Source: Arachidicoccus terrestris
GTDB taxonomy: Bacteria > Bacteroidota > Bacteroidia > Chitinophagales > Chitinophagaceae
Assembly (NCBI RefSeq): GCF_020042345.1
Contig: NZ_CP083387.1
Span: 4,092,001-4,156,000, forward strand
Length of the DNA stretch: 64,000 nt
Direction: 5' to 3'
The notes beneath the pieces are model-generated. The model did no database searches and had not been told where the DNA came from. It was given only the letters and a program-made list of their open reading frames with translations. A program made the translations under genes and the position numbers. Of this stretch, positions 25,979-33,982 are shown piece after piece. Every line of letters starts with the position of its first letter. Position 1 is the first letter of the stretch.

Positions 25979-27232
25979 TTAAGCTACTTTCATAGAGCCT
26001 AATTTGCTAATATTAAATTGCTGCCTGGCATAATCCAGCGTTACGGTGAATTTTTTCTTGTTAGTTCCCGGAATTTCAAACATAGCTTCGGTTAAAATAC
26101 TTTCACAGATGCTTCTCAGGCCACGGGCTCCCAACTTAAATTCGAGTGCTTTCTCTGTAATAAAATCCAACGCCTCTTTCTCAACAACCAACTTCACTCC
26201 TTCCATATCAAACAGACGGGTATATTGCTTAATTAAGCTGTTTTTAGGTTCTGTAAGAATTGAACGTAAGGTCGCCTTATCCAACGGGTCCAGGTGTGTA
26301 ACTACCGGTAGACGCCCCAACAGTTCCGGAATCAAGCCAAAAGACTTTAAGTCCTGCGGATTAACGAACTGTAATAAGTTCTTCTTTTGTTCTTCCTGCT
26401 GCTCTTTATTTACATTGAAACCAATGGCGTTAGTATTGACTCTTCTGGCAATGATTCTGTCAATGCCATCAAATGCCCCGCCACAGATAAATAGAATGTT
26501 CTGGGTCCGGATCTTAACCATTTTCTGTTCGGGGTGCTTTCTGCCTCCTTGAGGAGGTACCAGCGCTTCAGTACCTTCTAACATTTTCAGCAGGCCTTGT
26601 TGCACACCTTCACCGCTGACGTCACGAGTGATTGAAGGATTATCATTTTTACGGGCAATCTTATCGATCTCATCAATATAAACAATCCCCCTTTCAGCAG
26701 ATGGAACGTCATAATTGCAGTTCTGCAGAAGACGGGACAGCATGCTTTCAATATCTTCACCGACATAACCTGCCTCGGTAAATACGGTTGCATCTACAAT
26801 TGCAAACGGGACATTTAGCATCTTGGCGATGCTCTTGGCCAGCAGTGTTTTTCCTGTACCGGTCTCTCCAATCATGATAATATTGCTTTTCTCAATTTCA
26901 ATATCATCATTTTGAACTTTTTGTGTCACGCGTTTGTAGTGATTGTAGACAGCCACGGACAGGATTTTTTTCGCATCTTCCTGACCAATTACATATTGAT
27001 CCAGAAACTTCTTGATCTCAATAGGCGTCTTAAGCTCTAGTTTGGCGTCATTGCTACCTGGCGTGTTTTGCCCTTGGTGCGTTTTTTCAAATTCAAATTC
27101 CTGCTCAATGATCTCTCCCGCATTCTGAATGCATTGGTCACAGATATCTGCATCGATACCAGAAATCAACATCTTTACTTCCTCTCTGGGCCTGCCACAA
27201 AATGAACAGTGTGTATGTAAGTTTTTAGCCAT
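25979..27232 (-). CDS. clpX: ATP-dependent Clp protease ATP-binding subunit ClpX
   Basis: ClpX unfolds proteins and feeds them to ClpP. From the ATG at 27232 the protein has 417 residues: a zinc-binding domain ([11 protein letters not shown] and DICDQCI, four Cys), Walker [16 protein letters not shown] (about 120-134), the pore loop segment EAGYVGED, Walker [14 protein letters not shown], the RKH-type loop GGRKHPEQ, the IGF-type ClpP-binding loop (NAIGFNV, about 275) and sensor 2 [10 protein letters not shown]. The longer frame from 27286 adds 18 residues that fall across its promoter, so it is not used. It lies downstream of two clpP genes but has its own promoter element and a terminator-like hairpin before it. 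Confidence 0.96.
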   Translation of the reverse strand: MAKNLHTHCSFCGRPREEVKMLISGIDADICDQCIQNAGEIIEQEFEFEKTHQGQNTPGSNDAKLELKTPIEIKKFLDQYVIGQEDAKKILSVAVYNHYKRVTQKVQNDDIEIEKSNIIMIGETGTGKTLLAKSIAKMLNVPFAIVDATVFTEAGYVGEDIESMLSRLLQNCNYDVPSAERGIVYIDEIDKIARKNDNPSITRDVSGEGVQQGLLKMLEGTEALVPPQGGRKHPEQKMVKIRTQNILFICGGAFDGIDRIIARRVNTNAIGFNVNKEQQEEQKKNLLQFVNPQDLKSFGLIPELLGRLPVVTHLDPLDKATLRSILTEPKNSLIKQYTRLFDMEGVKLVVEKEALDFITEKALEFKLGARGLRSICESILTEAMFEIPGTNKKKFTVTLDYARQQFNISKLGSMKVA

Positions 27233-27283
27233 AATTGCAAATCCATTATCAGTTGACAGCAGTTTTACGCTGCAACTATTATG

Positions 27284-27317
27284 CAAAATTAAGAAAACCG
27301 CTGCAAACAGCGGTCTT
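27284..27317 (-). promoter_or_regulatory. Hairpin terminator followed by -7 element before clpX
   Basis: On the minus strand ACCGCTG-TTTG-CAGCGGT with a following T-rich run (27292-27317) resembles an intrinsic terminator after clpP. It runs directly into TAATTTTG (27291-27284), a TAnnTTTG promoter element, about 50 bp before the clpX ATG. This suggests that clpX can be expressed apart from the clpP genes. Confidence 0.5.
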
Positions 27318-27342
27318 CCTGTGTTTTTTAACGTTCGAAATA

Positions 27343-27990
27343 TTATAATTTTTCTAGTACCGCGTCTACAATGCCATAGGTAACAGCTTGCTCTGCGTCC
27401 ATATAGAAATCTCTGTCAAAGTCTTTTAGTACTTGCTCAACGGTTTTGCCACAATTTTTGGCGAGTAGCTGCGCACCCATGAGCTTGGTTTTTTCAATTT
27501 GTTCGGCCTGTATCTCAATATCTGCTGAAGTTGCCTGAAAATAGCCGCCGATACTGGGCTGATGAATCATAATCTCACCGTGGGGATAGACAAAACGCCT
27601 CCCTTTGGCTCCTACACTGAGCAGTATAGACCCCATTGAGGCAGCCAGCCCCATGCAGATTGTGCTGACAGGAGATGAGATCATTTCAATCGTATCGTAA
27701 ATAACCATACCACTGGTCACGACACCTCCCGGACTGTTTATAAAAAACTTGATTTCCTCACCTGGTTTATCGGCTTCCAGAATGAGCAGTTTGTTGACAA
27801 TGTCACGGGCAGATTTGTCATCTACCATGCCCCAGAGATAGACCGATCTTTTCTCCAGGAAAAGTTGTTCCTGTTTTTTGAGCAGCAAAGAGGATTTCTG
27901 TTCTTCGCCGGCACCGGGTTTTATGTCTGGCTCATTTTCATCATCATCTTCTTGACGTATAATATAGGGAGATTTATAATGTGTATTCAT
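27343..27990 (-). CDS. clpP: ATP-dependent Clp protease proteolytic subunit, second paralogue
   Basis: The 215-residue serine peptidase has the complete triad: Ser in [11 protein letters not shown] (about residue 112), His in EIMIHQPSI (about 137) and Asp in DFDRDFYM (about 187). It differs from the upstream clpP in a longer acidic N-terminal segment ([19 protein letters not shown]) and in the loop [13 protein letters not shown]. Its gene follows the first clpP by 52 bp. Two ClpP proteins may form a mixed tetradecamer, as seen in some other phyla; this is inference. Confidence 0.94.
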   Translation of the reverse strand: MNTHYKSPYIIRQEDDDENEPDIKPGAGEEQKSSLLLKKQEQLFLEKRSVYLWGMVDDKSARDIVNKLLILEADKPGEEIKFFINSPGGVVTSGMVIYDTIEMISSPVSTICMGLAASMGSILLSVGAKGRRFVYPHGEIMIHQPSIGGYFQATSADIEIQAEQIEKTKLMGAQLLAKNCGKTVEQVLKDFDRDFYMDAEQAVTYGIVDAVLEKL

Positions 27991-28042
27991 TTTTCAATAA
28001 TTTAATTGGCTTAATGCGCTTAGCTAATTACGTTTTCGATAA

Positions 28043-28732
28043 TTAGGCTGTTTTAGATTTGTTGGGATTTGAAATTAAGACCTCGTCTACCAGTCCATAT
28101 TCTTTAGCTTCCTGAGCAGTCATCCAGAAATCACGGTCCCTATCCTTGGCGATCTGTGCTGGATCTTTGCCACTGTGCTCGGCAATTATATTATCGAGTT
28201 CATTTTTGATTTTACGAATTTCCCGGGCAGTGATCTGGATGTCAGAGGCCTGTCCTCCGATGGCTCCGCTGGGCTGATGGATCATAATACGGCTGTGCTT
28301 CAGCGCGCTTCTCTTACCTTTCACACCGGCGGCCATTAGTACGGCACCCATGGATGCGGCCATACCCGTACAGATTGTGGATACATCCGGTGAAACGAAC
28401 TGCATCGTATCATAGATACCCAGACCGGCGTAAACGCTACCTCCCGGGCTATTGATATACATTTGGATGTCCCTGGTCCGATCGACGCTATCTAAAAACA
28501 AAAGCTGTGCAGTGATGATATTGGCAACATAATCATTGATTCCTTCTCCTAAGAAGATGATGCGGTCCATCATCAGACGGCTGAAGACATCCATGGACGC
28601 CACATTCATGGGGCGTTCTTCAATGATATATGGCGTGAGTGCGGTAAACTGCCCTTTGTACTGATGCATGGTATTACTGCTGATACCCTGATGTTTTACA
28701 GCATATTTTTCAAATTCTTTTCCTATGTCCAT
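28043..28732 (-). CDS. clpP: ATP-dependent Clp protease proteolytic subunit, first paralogue
   Basis: The protein of about 229 residues has catalytic Ser in TGMAASMGAVLM, His in RIMIHQPSGAIGGQ and Asp in DRDRDFWM, and the handle region ITAREIRKIKNELDNIIAEHSGK, all as in canonical ClpP. The ATG at 28732 (MDIGKEFEKYAVKHQG) is used; the longer frame to 28792 is AT-rich leader. It lies downstream of tig but a strong terminator at 28855-28905 separates the two, so it probably has its own promoter. Confidence 0.96.
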   Translation of the reverse strand: MDIGKEFEKYAVKHQGISSNTMHQYKGQFTALTPYIIEERPMNVASMDVFSRLMMDRIIFLGEGINDYVANIITAQLLFLDSVDRTRDIQMYINSPGGSVYAGLGIYDTMQFVSPDVSTICTGMAASMGAVLMAAGVKGKRSALKHSRIMIHQPSGAIGGQASDIQITAREIRKIKNELDNIIAEHSGKDPAQIAKDRDRDFWMTAQEAKEYGLVDEVLISNPNKSKTA

Positions 28733-28854
28733 AAATATTAATATTAAGGTTTGAAGATATTCAATTTTTGCTATTCCGTAGAGGTTTAACACGTAAATCT
28801 ATTCCAAACTTCGTGCAGCATATAAATGACCGACAAAAAGGCAGCCCTTCCGAA

Positions 28855-28905
28855 ATACAAAATGGCGGCTAATACTAGTTGAAGGGTATTAACCGCCATT
28901 TTGTA
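28855..28905 (-). terminator. Intrinsic terminator between tig and clpP
   Basis: Two 21-bp arms (outer ATACAAAATGGCGG, inner TAATAC/GTATTA) are reverse complements with one mismatch and a 9-nt loop; T-runs flank the stem. Confidence 0.85.
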
Positions 28906-28947
28906 TATTGAAGGAATTTACTTTCTTACAGTAAAGTCTCTTGCTGA

Positions 28948-30339
28948 TTAATGATGATGCTCATGCTGATGCTTCTGTACCATTTCGGTGAAGTCTTTCT
29001 CAGCAATAGGCTGATCTTTAGCCGTTACCTGGGTTTCCAATGCTTCGAAGAGTTTGCCGATACGAACCTGACCATGTGCGTCTTCAATGAATTTTCTGTC
29101 ACCCATCATCTTATTGACATAATCTTCGATCCAGGCCTCATTGCCCTGAAGGCTCATCTGACCGCCCAGATAGCTCATAAGTTGATGTCTGGCAAAGTCT
29201 TTTAACTCTTCATTTTCCACTTTGATCTCATTATCGTTGCTGAGTTTTGAGGAGATCAATGCCCATTGTAATTGTTTTTTGAAATCTACAATGTCCTTGT
29301 CAATATCTTCGTCCGTTTTCTTACCTTCGCTGCTTACTTTCATCCAGCGTTTCAAAAAGGGTTCTGGCATATCCAGGCTGACATGGTCAGTCAGGTAATG
29401 ATAAATCTGATCATGGATTTGACCGCTGGCCTGCTGTGCATAATATTTTTCTATGTCTGCCTTTATTGCAGTTTTGAAATCCTCTTCTGTCTTGATGTCC
29501 TTTCCAGGATATACCTGATCAAAGAGTTTTTCATCTAAAGGAGCTTCTTCCAGAAAGCCGATTTTTGTGATGGTTAAAGTAGCGGTCTTCTTACCGTTTT
29601 CTTTATCGGTTTTATCTAATTTTAAGTCACCTAACACTCTTTCCAGAATTTCGCCTTTGAAGGCTTTATCCAGCTGTACGGTGACTTTATCACCTATTTT
29701 CTTCCCTTTGAATTCTTTTTGCTGTCCTTTAGCGATATCCTTTAAAGTGATGGCTGTATCGGTTGGCTTTGCAGGTTCTTCACCTTCGGCGGCTGGTTCG
29801 GGCTCCTGTCCATCGATAGCAATTTCTGCGCTGATGATCGTCTTTTCATCTTCGATGGTCTCCGGTGTAGTATAGTTGCCGTAACGCTGACGAAGTCTTT
29901 CCAGCTCTTCCTCAAGAGCCTGATCGGTGACTTCGATCTGATAACGGGTCACGTTGATCGATTTAGGATCGATGTTAACTTCAGGCTGAAGACCGATCTC
30001 AAATTCAAAATTGTAATCTTTAGGGTCCTGGAAATTGAGTTCCAGCTCTTTTTGTTCCAGTGCGATAGGCTGTGCTAAAATAGCAAGCTTCTCCTCAGCA
30101 ATATATTTGTTCAGTTCATTATCCACTGTCTTAAGTACCTCATCCTGGAAAATACCGGGACCGTACATTTTGCGAATCAGCCCGGCGGGAACCATTCCTT
30201 TACGGAATCCCTGAATATTGGCTGTTTTAGCATAATTTTTAATGCTTTTATCAACAGCGGGTAGATAATCTTCTTTCTTTAGTGTTACAACGAGCTTATC
30301 GTTTAATGGTGCGATATTCTCTCTAGTAATTGTTGCCAT
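28948..30339 (-). CDS. tig: Trigger factor
   Basis: This ribosome-bound chaperone has 463 residues. The N-terminal ribosome-binding domain contains the signature FRKGMVPAGLIRKMYG (about 46-61, the GFRxGxxP loop). The central FKBP-like domain is degenerate and carries an acidic insert rich in Pro and Glu (EPEPAAEGEEPAKP, about 170-184). The C-terminal helical arms follow. The protein ends in a histidine-rich tail QKHQHEHHH, which could bind metal. It is the first gene after tRNA-Leu on the minus strand. A strong terminator follows. Confidence 0.94.
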   Translation of the reverse strand: MATITRENIAPLNDKLVVTLKKEDYLPAVDKSIKNYAKTANIQGFRKGMVPAGLIRKMYGPGIFQDEVLKTVDNELNKYIAEEKLAILAQPIALEQKELELNFQDPKDYNFEFEIGLQPEVNIDPKSINVTRYQIEVTDQALEEELERLRQRYGNYTTPETIEDEKTIISAEIAIDGQEPEPAAEGEEPAKPTDTAITLKDIAKGQQKEFKGKKIGDKVTVQLDKAFKGEILERVLGDLKLDKTDKENGKKTATLTITKIGFLEEAPLDEKLFDQVYPGKDIKTEEDFKTAIKADIEKYYAQQASGQIHDQIYHYLTDHVSLDMPEPFLKRWMKVSSEGKKTDEDIDKDIVDFKKQLQWALISSKLSNDNEIKVENEELKDFARHQLMSYLGGQMSLQGNEAWIEDYVNKMMGDRKFIEDAHGQVRIGKLFEALETQVTAKDQPIAEKDFTEMVQKHQHEHHH

Positions 30340-30380
30340 GTTTGAACAGCTGCGCCCCGCCCTATCGAGGTGATTAAAAA

Positions 30381-30414
30381 TTAAAAAAAAACCGTCTTAA
30401 AAGGGTAAGACGGT
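30381..30414 (-). terminator. Terminator of the tRNA-Leu transcript
   Basis: ACCGTCTTA-6 nt-TAAGACGGT is a perfect 9-bp stem followed on the minus strand by nine T. It starts just after the tRNA 3' end. Confidence 0.88.
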
Positions 30415-30417
30415 GTG

Positions 30418-30499
30418 TGCGGATGGAGGGAGTCGAACCCACACGCCTCGCGGCGCTAGATCCTAAGTCTAGTGCGTCTGCCAATTTCGCCACATCCGC
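30418..30499 (-). tRNA. tRNA-Leu (anticodon TAG)
   Basis: The 82-nt sequence folds with acceptor GCGGATG/CATCCGC, a D-arm, the anticodon stem CTAGA/TCTAG around loop CTTAGGA (anticodon TAG, read CUN leucine codons), a long variable arm typical of class II tRNAs, and a T-arm with TTCGA. The T-stem GTGGG/CCCTC has one T:T mismatch. The discriminator is A, and CCA is not encoded. A strong promoter lies 42-72 bp upstream and a terminator directly downstream. Confidence 0.95.
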
Positions 30500-30540
30500 A
30501 ATTTCCGGTGTTTTAAATGCAAAGGCATTTTAACGGGCTG

Positions 30541-30571
30541 CAAAGATAACTATCTTTGAATACCAGACAAA
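30541..30571 (-). promoter_or_regulatory. Promoter of tRNA-Leu with exact -33 and -7 boxes
   Basis: On the minus strand TTTG (30571-30568), 19 bp, TATCTTTG (30548-30541) matches the Bacteroidota consensus in sequence and spacing. TATCTTTG is mirrored by its complement two bases away, giving the palindrome CAAAGATA-AC-TATCTTTG. Confidence 0.75.
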
Positions 30572-30627
30572 TATTTTTTGCTGGCTAATAAAAAAGCTTT
30601 GACTGCCCGAAGCTACTGCAGGTTAGT

Positions 30628-30957
30628 TCAAACGACTTTGTTTTTGATAAGTAAATAAAGCAGCTCCGCAATTAATACCGCTAAAAATATCCATTTGAGC
30701 CGTTTGGTGAAATTATCTTTCTTTTCAACCTGAGGAATCAGTATGCCAGCCTGTTGCAGGATCTGCACGGCCGAATCAAGATCATCTGTGGCTACCTGTA
30801 ACTGAATACCATTGGTCAGGGAGGATAGATAAGGAGCGGTCTGGTGCAGTCGCTCGTCTTTGGTAAAAGAGAGAATACCGGCCTGTTCAAGTTTTGCCTG
30901 TGCAATATAAATTTCAGAAAGACTGACAGAGTCATATATGGTCACCAGTTTCGCCAT
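30628..30957 (-). CDS. DUF2007-type small protein with C-terminal membrane helix
   Basis: The 109-residue protein has an N-terminal region KLVTIYDSVSLSEIYIAQAKLEQAGI followed by GIQLQVATDDLDSAVQIL, which resembles DUF2007 (putative signal-transducing protein, a GlnB-like small fold). It ends in a basic patch (FTKRLKW) and a hydrophobic helix (IFLAVLIAELLYLLI) that anchors it to the inner membrane, with most of the protein on the cytoplasmic side. It follows ispG by 22 bp and should share its transcript. The function is unknown. Confidence 0.8.
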   Translation of the reverse strand: MAKLVTIYDSVSLSEIYIAQAKLEQAGILSFTKDERLHQTAPYLSSLTNGIQLQVATDDLDSAVQILQQAGILIPQVEKKDNFTKRLKWIFLAVLIAELLYLLIKNKVV

Positions 30958-30979
30958 TTTTTAGAAAGTTTTGCTTTTC

Positions 30980-33034
30980 TTAGCGTTTCTCGTCCAGAGC
31001 AGGCTCTACCCAGACGCCTCCTTCCTTTAAAAGGTTAATGAGTTCACCCACCGCGATCTCGCTGTCAATATTTCTTTTGACGACTTCCTTGCCCTTGTAT
31101 AAGGTGATCTTCCCCACCCCGGATCCGACATATCCGAAATCGGCATCAGCCATCTCCCCTGGCCCGTTTACAATGCAACCCATAATCGCTATTTTAACAC
31201 CTTTCAGATGGTTTGTCACGGCTCTGATTTTAGCCGTCGTTTCCTGGAGATCAAACAGGGTCCTGCCACAACTTGGACAGGATATATATTCTGTCTTGGA
31301 AATCCGTGTTCTGGATGCCTGTAAGATACTGAATGCAGTAGCGTTTAAAAATTGCTCGACATTGGTATTTTGCTGGTAATTTCTGCCAGCTGCCGCTTGA
31401 AAATTGCCCGCTAACGCTTTATAAGAAGCTGTTTTTAAGTGGAAAAACACGCCGTCTCCCATCCCGTCGACGAGCAGCCCTCCGGCTTCCGTAGAAAAAT
31501 GAATCAAGTGCTCATCGGCCGTGTCCCAACTGCTGGAAACACTGATAATAACCGGGTTTTTAATCTTTTGCTGCTCCAGTTCTACGATAAAGCGGCGGAC
31601 AGCCTGCATCGCATTTTTACGGTTGCTGTCAAGTACCAATACTACTGTCGGGTCGGCGGCCAAAAGACAAAGCTGTTCTTCTGTGAGGAAGGGCATATCC
31701 TGGTATACGGCGATATGAACGAAATTAACCTGGCCTTTCTGGTCGGTGCCCGCCATGTACGTAGGAATGTCAAAAAGCGGGCAAAACTGTTCTTTATGTT
31801 CCTGCAGATCAAAGGCGGGAGGATAGACTATCGCTCTGAGGGTGCCGGGTAACTGAAAATCAATATTCTGATACCCTATAAAGATATAATCAGCTGCCCT
31901 GTCTCCGATGAACCATTTGTCCAGTTTTTCATTATACTGATACCCGACCTGTAGTAAATCGCCAGGTGTAATATGGTTTAATTTGCTTAAGTCGGCTATG
32001 ACAACAGGGACATGGCTACCTCCGATATTACTGATCTCGATTGTATCGCGGCGTTTGTATTCAAACGGGGTATATGGGAGATGATCTGTGATGATCTCCG
32101 GTACGGGAAATCCAGGTTCTTTCCCCAGGATCTCACTGGTATGCTGTAGACTGAGGTCATATCTTTTTACCAGGTCATAGCAGACAGGAATTTCCAGCTC
32201 AGCGTCTTCTGTCAAAGAGACCCGTACCGTGTCTCCGATACCGTCTTCCAGTAATGTACCAATACCGACGGCAGATTTGATCCGGCCATCTTCACCGTCA
32301 CCCGCTTCGGTAACGCCCAGATGGAGTGGGTATAGCTCTCCGAACTCAGCATTCATCTGTTGGATAAGCAGCCGGTACGCCTCTACCATAACATGGGTAT
32401 TGGACGCTTTCATGGATAACACAATATTGTGATAATTTTCTCCACGGCAGATCCTTAAAAACTCCATTGCACTCTCCACCATTCCCATGGTGGTATCACC
32501 GTAACGGCTCATAATACGGTCACCTAAACTGCCGTGGTTGGTACCGATACGCATGGCAGTTCCATGTTCTTTGCAGATACGTACCAACGGGGTAAACCGA
32601 ACCCTGATACGTTCCAGTTCGTCATTATAAGCTTCGTCTGTATAATCGATCTGTTCAAATTTCTTCTTATCTACGTAATTACCCGGGTTGACGCGGACTT
32701 TTTCTACGATTTTAGCGGCGATTTCTGCGGCATTAGGCGTAAAATGAATATCGGCTACTAATGGGGTATTATAGCCTTTAGCTCTCAAGGCCTTTTTTAT
32801 CTGGGCGAGGTTTTCCGCTTCCTTTTTGGACGGGGCTGTAATACGAATCAGTTCGGCCCCTGCCTCAATACAACGGATGGCTTCCGCGACTGTGGCCTCC
32901 GTGTCCATGGTATCGGTCGTGGTCATGGTCTGAAGCCGGATAGGATGATCCGCACCGAGCAGCAGATCGCCGATTCTTACCTCGCGGGTTTTAAGTCTTT
33001 TATAGGAACTAAGTGAATGACAGTAAAATTGCAT
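30980..33034 (-). CDS. ispG: 4-hydroxy-3-methylbut-2-enyl diphosphate synthase, long form
   Basis: IspG/GcpE performs the penultimate step of the MEP isoprenoid pathway using a [4Fe-4S] cluster. The 684-residue length is the three-domain form with a large insert, found in Bacteroidota, Chlamydiae and plants. Marks are IRLQTMTTTDTMDT near the N-terminus, VADIHFTP, VRVNPGNY, GTNHGSLGDRI, and the C-terminal cluster-binding SCPSCGRTLFDL and IMGCIVNGPGE. The ATG at 33034 is the only plausible start: it lies four bases after a TATCTTTG promoter element, and a TTG at 33052 would be upstream of it. DUF2007 follows in the same operon. Confidence 0.96.
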   Translation of the reverse strand: MQFYCHSLSSYKRLKTREVRIGDLLLGADHPIRLQTMTTTDTMDTEATVAEAIRCIEAGAELIRITAPSKKEAENLAQIKKALRAKGYNTPLVADIHFTPNAAEIAAKIVEKVRVNPGNYVDKKKFEQIDYTDEAYNDELERIRVRFTPLVRICKEHGTAMRIGTNHGSLGDRIMSRYGDTTMGMVESAMEFLRICRGENYHNIVLSMKASNTHVMVEAYRLLIQQMNAEFGELYPLHLGVTEAGDGEDGRIKSAVGIGTLLEDGIGDTVRVSLTEDAELEIPVCYDLVKRYDLSLQHTSEILGKEPGFPVPEIITDHLPYTPFEYKRRDTIEISNIGGSHVPVVIADLSKLNHITPGDLLQVGYQYNEKLDKWFIGDRAADYIFIGYQNIDFQLPGTLRAIVYPPAFDLQEHKEQFCPLFDIPTYMAGTDQKGQVNFVHIAVYQDMPFLTEEQLCLLAADPTVVLVLDSNRKNAMQAVRRFIVELEQQKIKNPVIISVSSSWDTADEHLIHFSTEAGGLLVDGMGDGVFFHLKTASYKALAGNFQAAAGRNYQQNTNVEQFLNATAFSILQASRTRISKTEYISCPSCGRTLFDLQETTAKIRAVTNHLKGVKIAIMGCIVNGPGEMADADFGYVGSGVGKITLYKGKEVVKRNIDSEIAVGELINLLKEGGVWVEPALDEKR

Positions 33035-33038
33035 ATGG

Positions 33039-33046
33039 CAAAGATA
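33039..33046 (-). promoter_or_regulatory. -7 promoter element TATCTTTG immediately before ispG
   Basis: Exact TAnnTTTG match ending four bases before the ispG ATG; no clear -33 box at the usual distance. Confidence 0.45.
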
Positions 33047-33109
33047 CTGCAAGATTTCACATCACGGATATCTTAAAAATAGATTAACCTCTTACTAGAT
33101 TTACTTGTA

Positions 33110-33661
33110 TTATTTTTTAATGTAATGTTTCCGGATGACTTTAGCTTTGCGGATCATCCGCCCCCGTTTGTCCTTAAAAAGAGTGACGTCAAACAGTAAA
33201 GTAAGTAAAAGTGCGATCAGGCAGCCGATAATGACACAAATCATTCTTTCCAGTGCCATATGCCAGGAAGCATTTTCCTGTTCATAAAGCAAAACGATAA
33301 CCACAGCGGCCAGTGCTGACCTGGTGGTGGACTGAATATTTAAAAGCGTGGCAATGGCAATAGTTGCCGCCACGCCGATGCCCATAATGACCAGGTTCGG
33401 AAAATGGATCAGAAACAAGATCATTCCTACCGTTGAACCGAGGATATTGGCCTTCATACGGTCATAGGCTACTTTTTTCGCGTCTTTATCGTCTGGTGAA
33501 AAAGCCAATAGTACAGAAATGACACTCCAGAAGAACTGATGCTGTGGAAAGGTGACATAGATTGTGTAGGTAATCAGTAATCCGATCAAGCACTTGGTAA
33601 TGTAGATCAGAAAATTAATTTCCAAGAATCGATTATACGCTATATGCCTTTTCTTTTTCAA
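33110..33661 (-). CDS. FUSC family (aromatic-acid exporter-like) membrane protein
   Basis: The 183-residue protein has about six hydrophobic helices. It starts with a basic segment and ends with a basic tail (KDKRGRMIRKAKVIRKHYIKK). The central pattern FFWSVISVLLAFSPD, then AYDRMKANILGSTVGMILF, and later ALERMICVIIGCLIALLL resembles the FUSC/ArAE_2 module of half-size exporters. The gene starts with TTG at 33661, because no in-frame ATG precedes the conserved part; a TATCTTTG element lies 43 bp upstream. It is transcribed in the same direction as ispG but probably has its own promoter. Confidence 0.82.
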   Translation of the reverse strand: MKKKRHIAYNRFLEINFLIYITKCLIGLLITYTIYVTFPQHQFFWSVISVLLAFSPDDKDAKKVAYDRMKANILGSTVGMILFLIHFPNLVIMGIGVAATIAIATLLNIQSTTRSALAAVVIVLLYEQENASWHMALERMICVIIGCLIALLLTLLFDVTLFKDKRGRMIRKAKVIRKHYIKK

Positions 33662-33703
33662 GGATGAGCCATCTATTTCTTATTAAGAATGGAAATAACA
33701 TGG

Positions 33704-33711
33704 CAAAGATA
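33704..33711 (-). promoter_or_regulatory. -7 promoter element TATCTTTG upstream of the FUSC gene
   Basis: Exact TAnnTTTG match 42 bp before the TTG start. The surrounding gap (33662-33982) also holds the terminator of the SusCD operon and nothing else recognisable. Confidence 0.45.
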
Positions 33712-33907
33712 CACAAACAGAAACTATCCATTTAGACGATATGATCGTCTTACTTTCAAAAGTAAATATTACACAAAAATAATTCAATTTGAGAATCTAT
33801 AGATTGCTTCCAAATAGAACTTTAAGACATAACTGCTCAAAAAATTGTCTCACTTGCCGACACGGAAGGTTTCAGGACCGGGTGTTATTTCAAGTAGGGA
33901 TAAAATT

Positions 33908-33946
33908 AAATAGCATCCGTTACTTTTGAGGCAGTAGATGCTATTT
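33908..33946 (-). terminator. Terminator of the SusCD operon
   Basis: AAATAGCATC (33908-33917) and GATGCTATTT (33937-33946) form a perfect 10-bp stem with a 19-nt loop, followed on the minus strand by a T-rich run; 37 bp after the last gene's stop. Confidence 0.75.
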
Positions 33947-33982
33947 TTGTTTGTCAGGCAGATTTTTTGCGCCTAACCGTTT

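Noticed and set aside
26046-26552. 168-codon frame antisense to clpX
   Set aside because: It lies fully inside a well-supported gene on the other strand, and its composition is that of an antisense shadow.
33633-33701. 22-codon ORF overlapping the start of the FUSC gene, right after a TATCTTTG element
   Set aside because: Its ATG is only two bases after the promoter element, so it probably lies upstream of the transcription start and is not transcribed.
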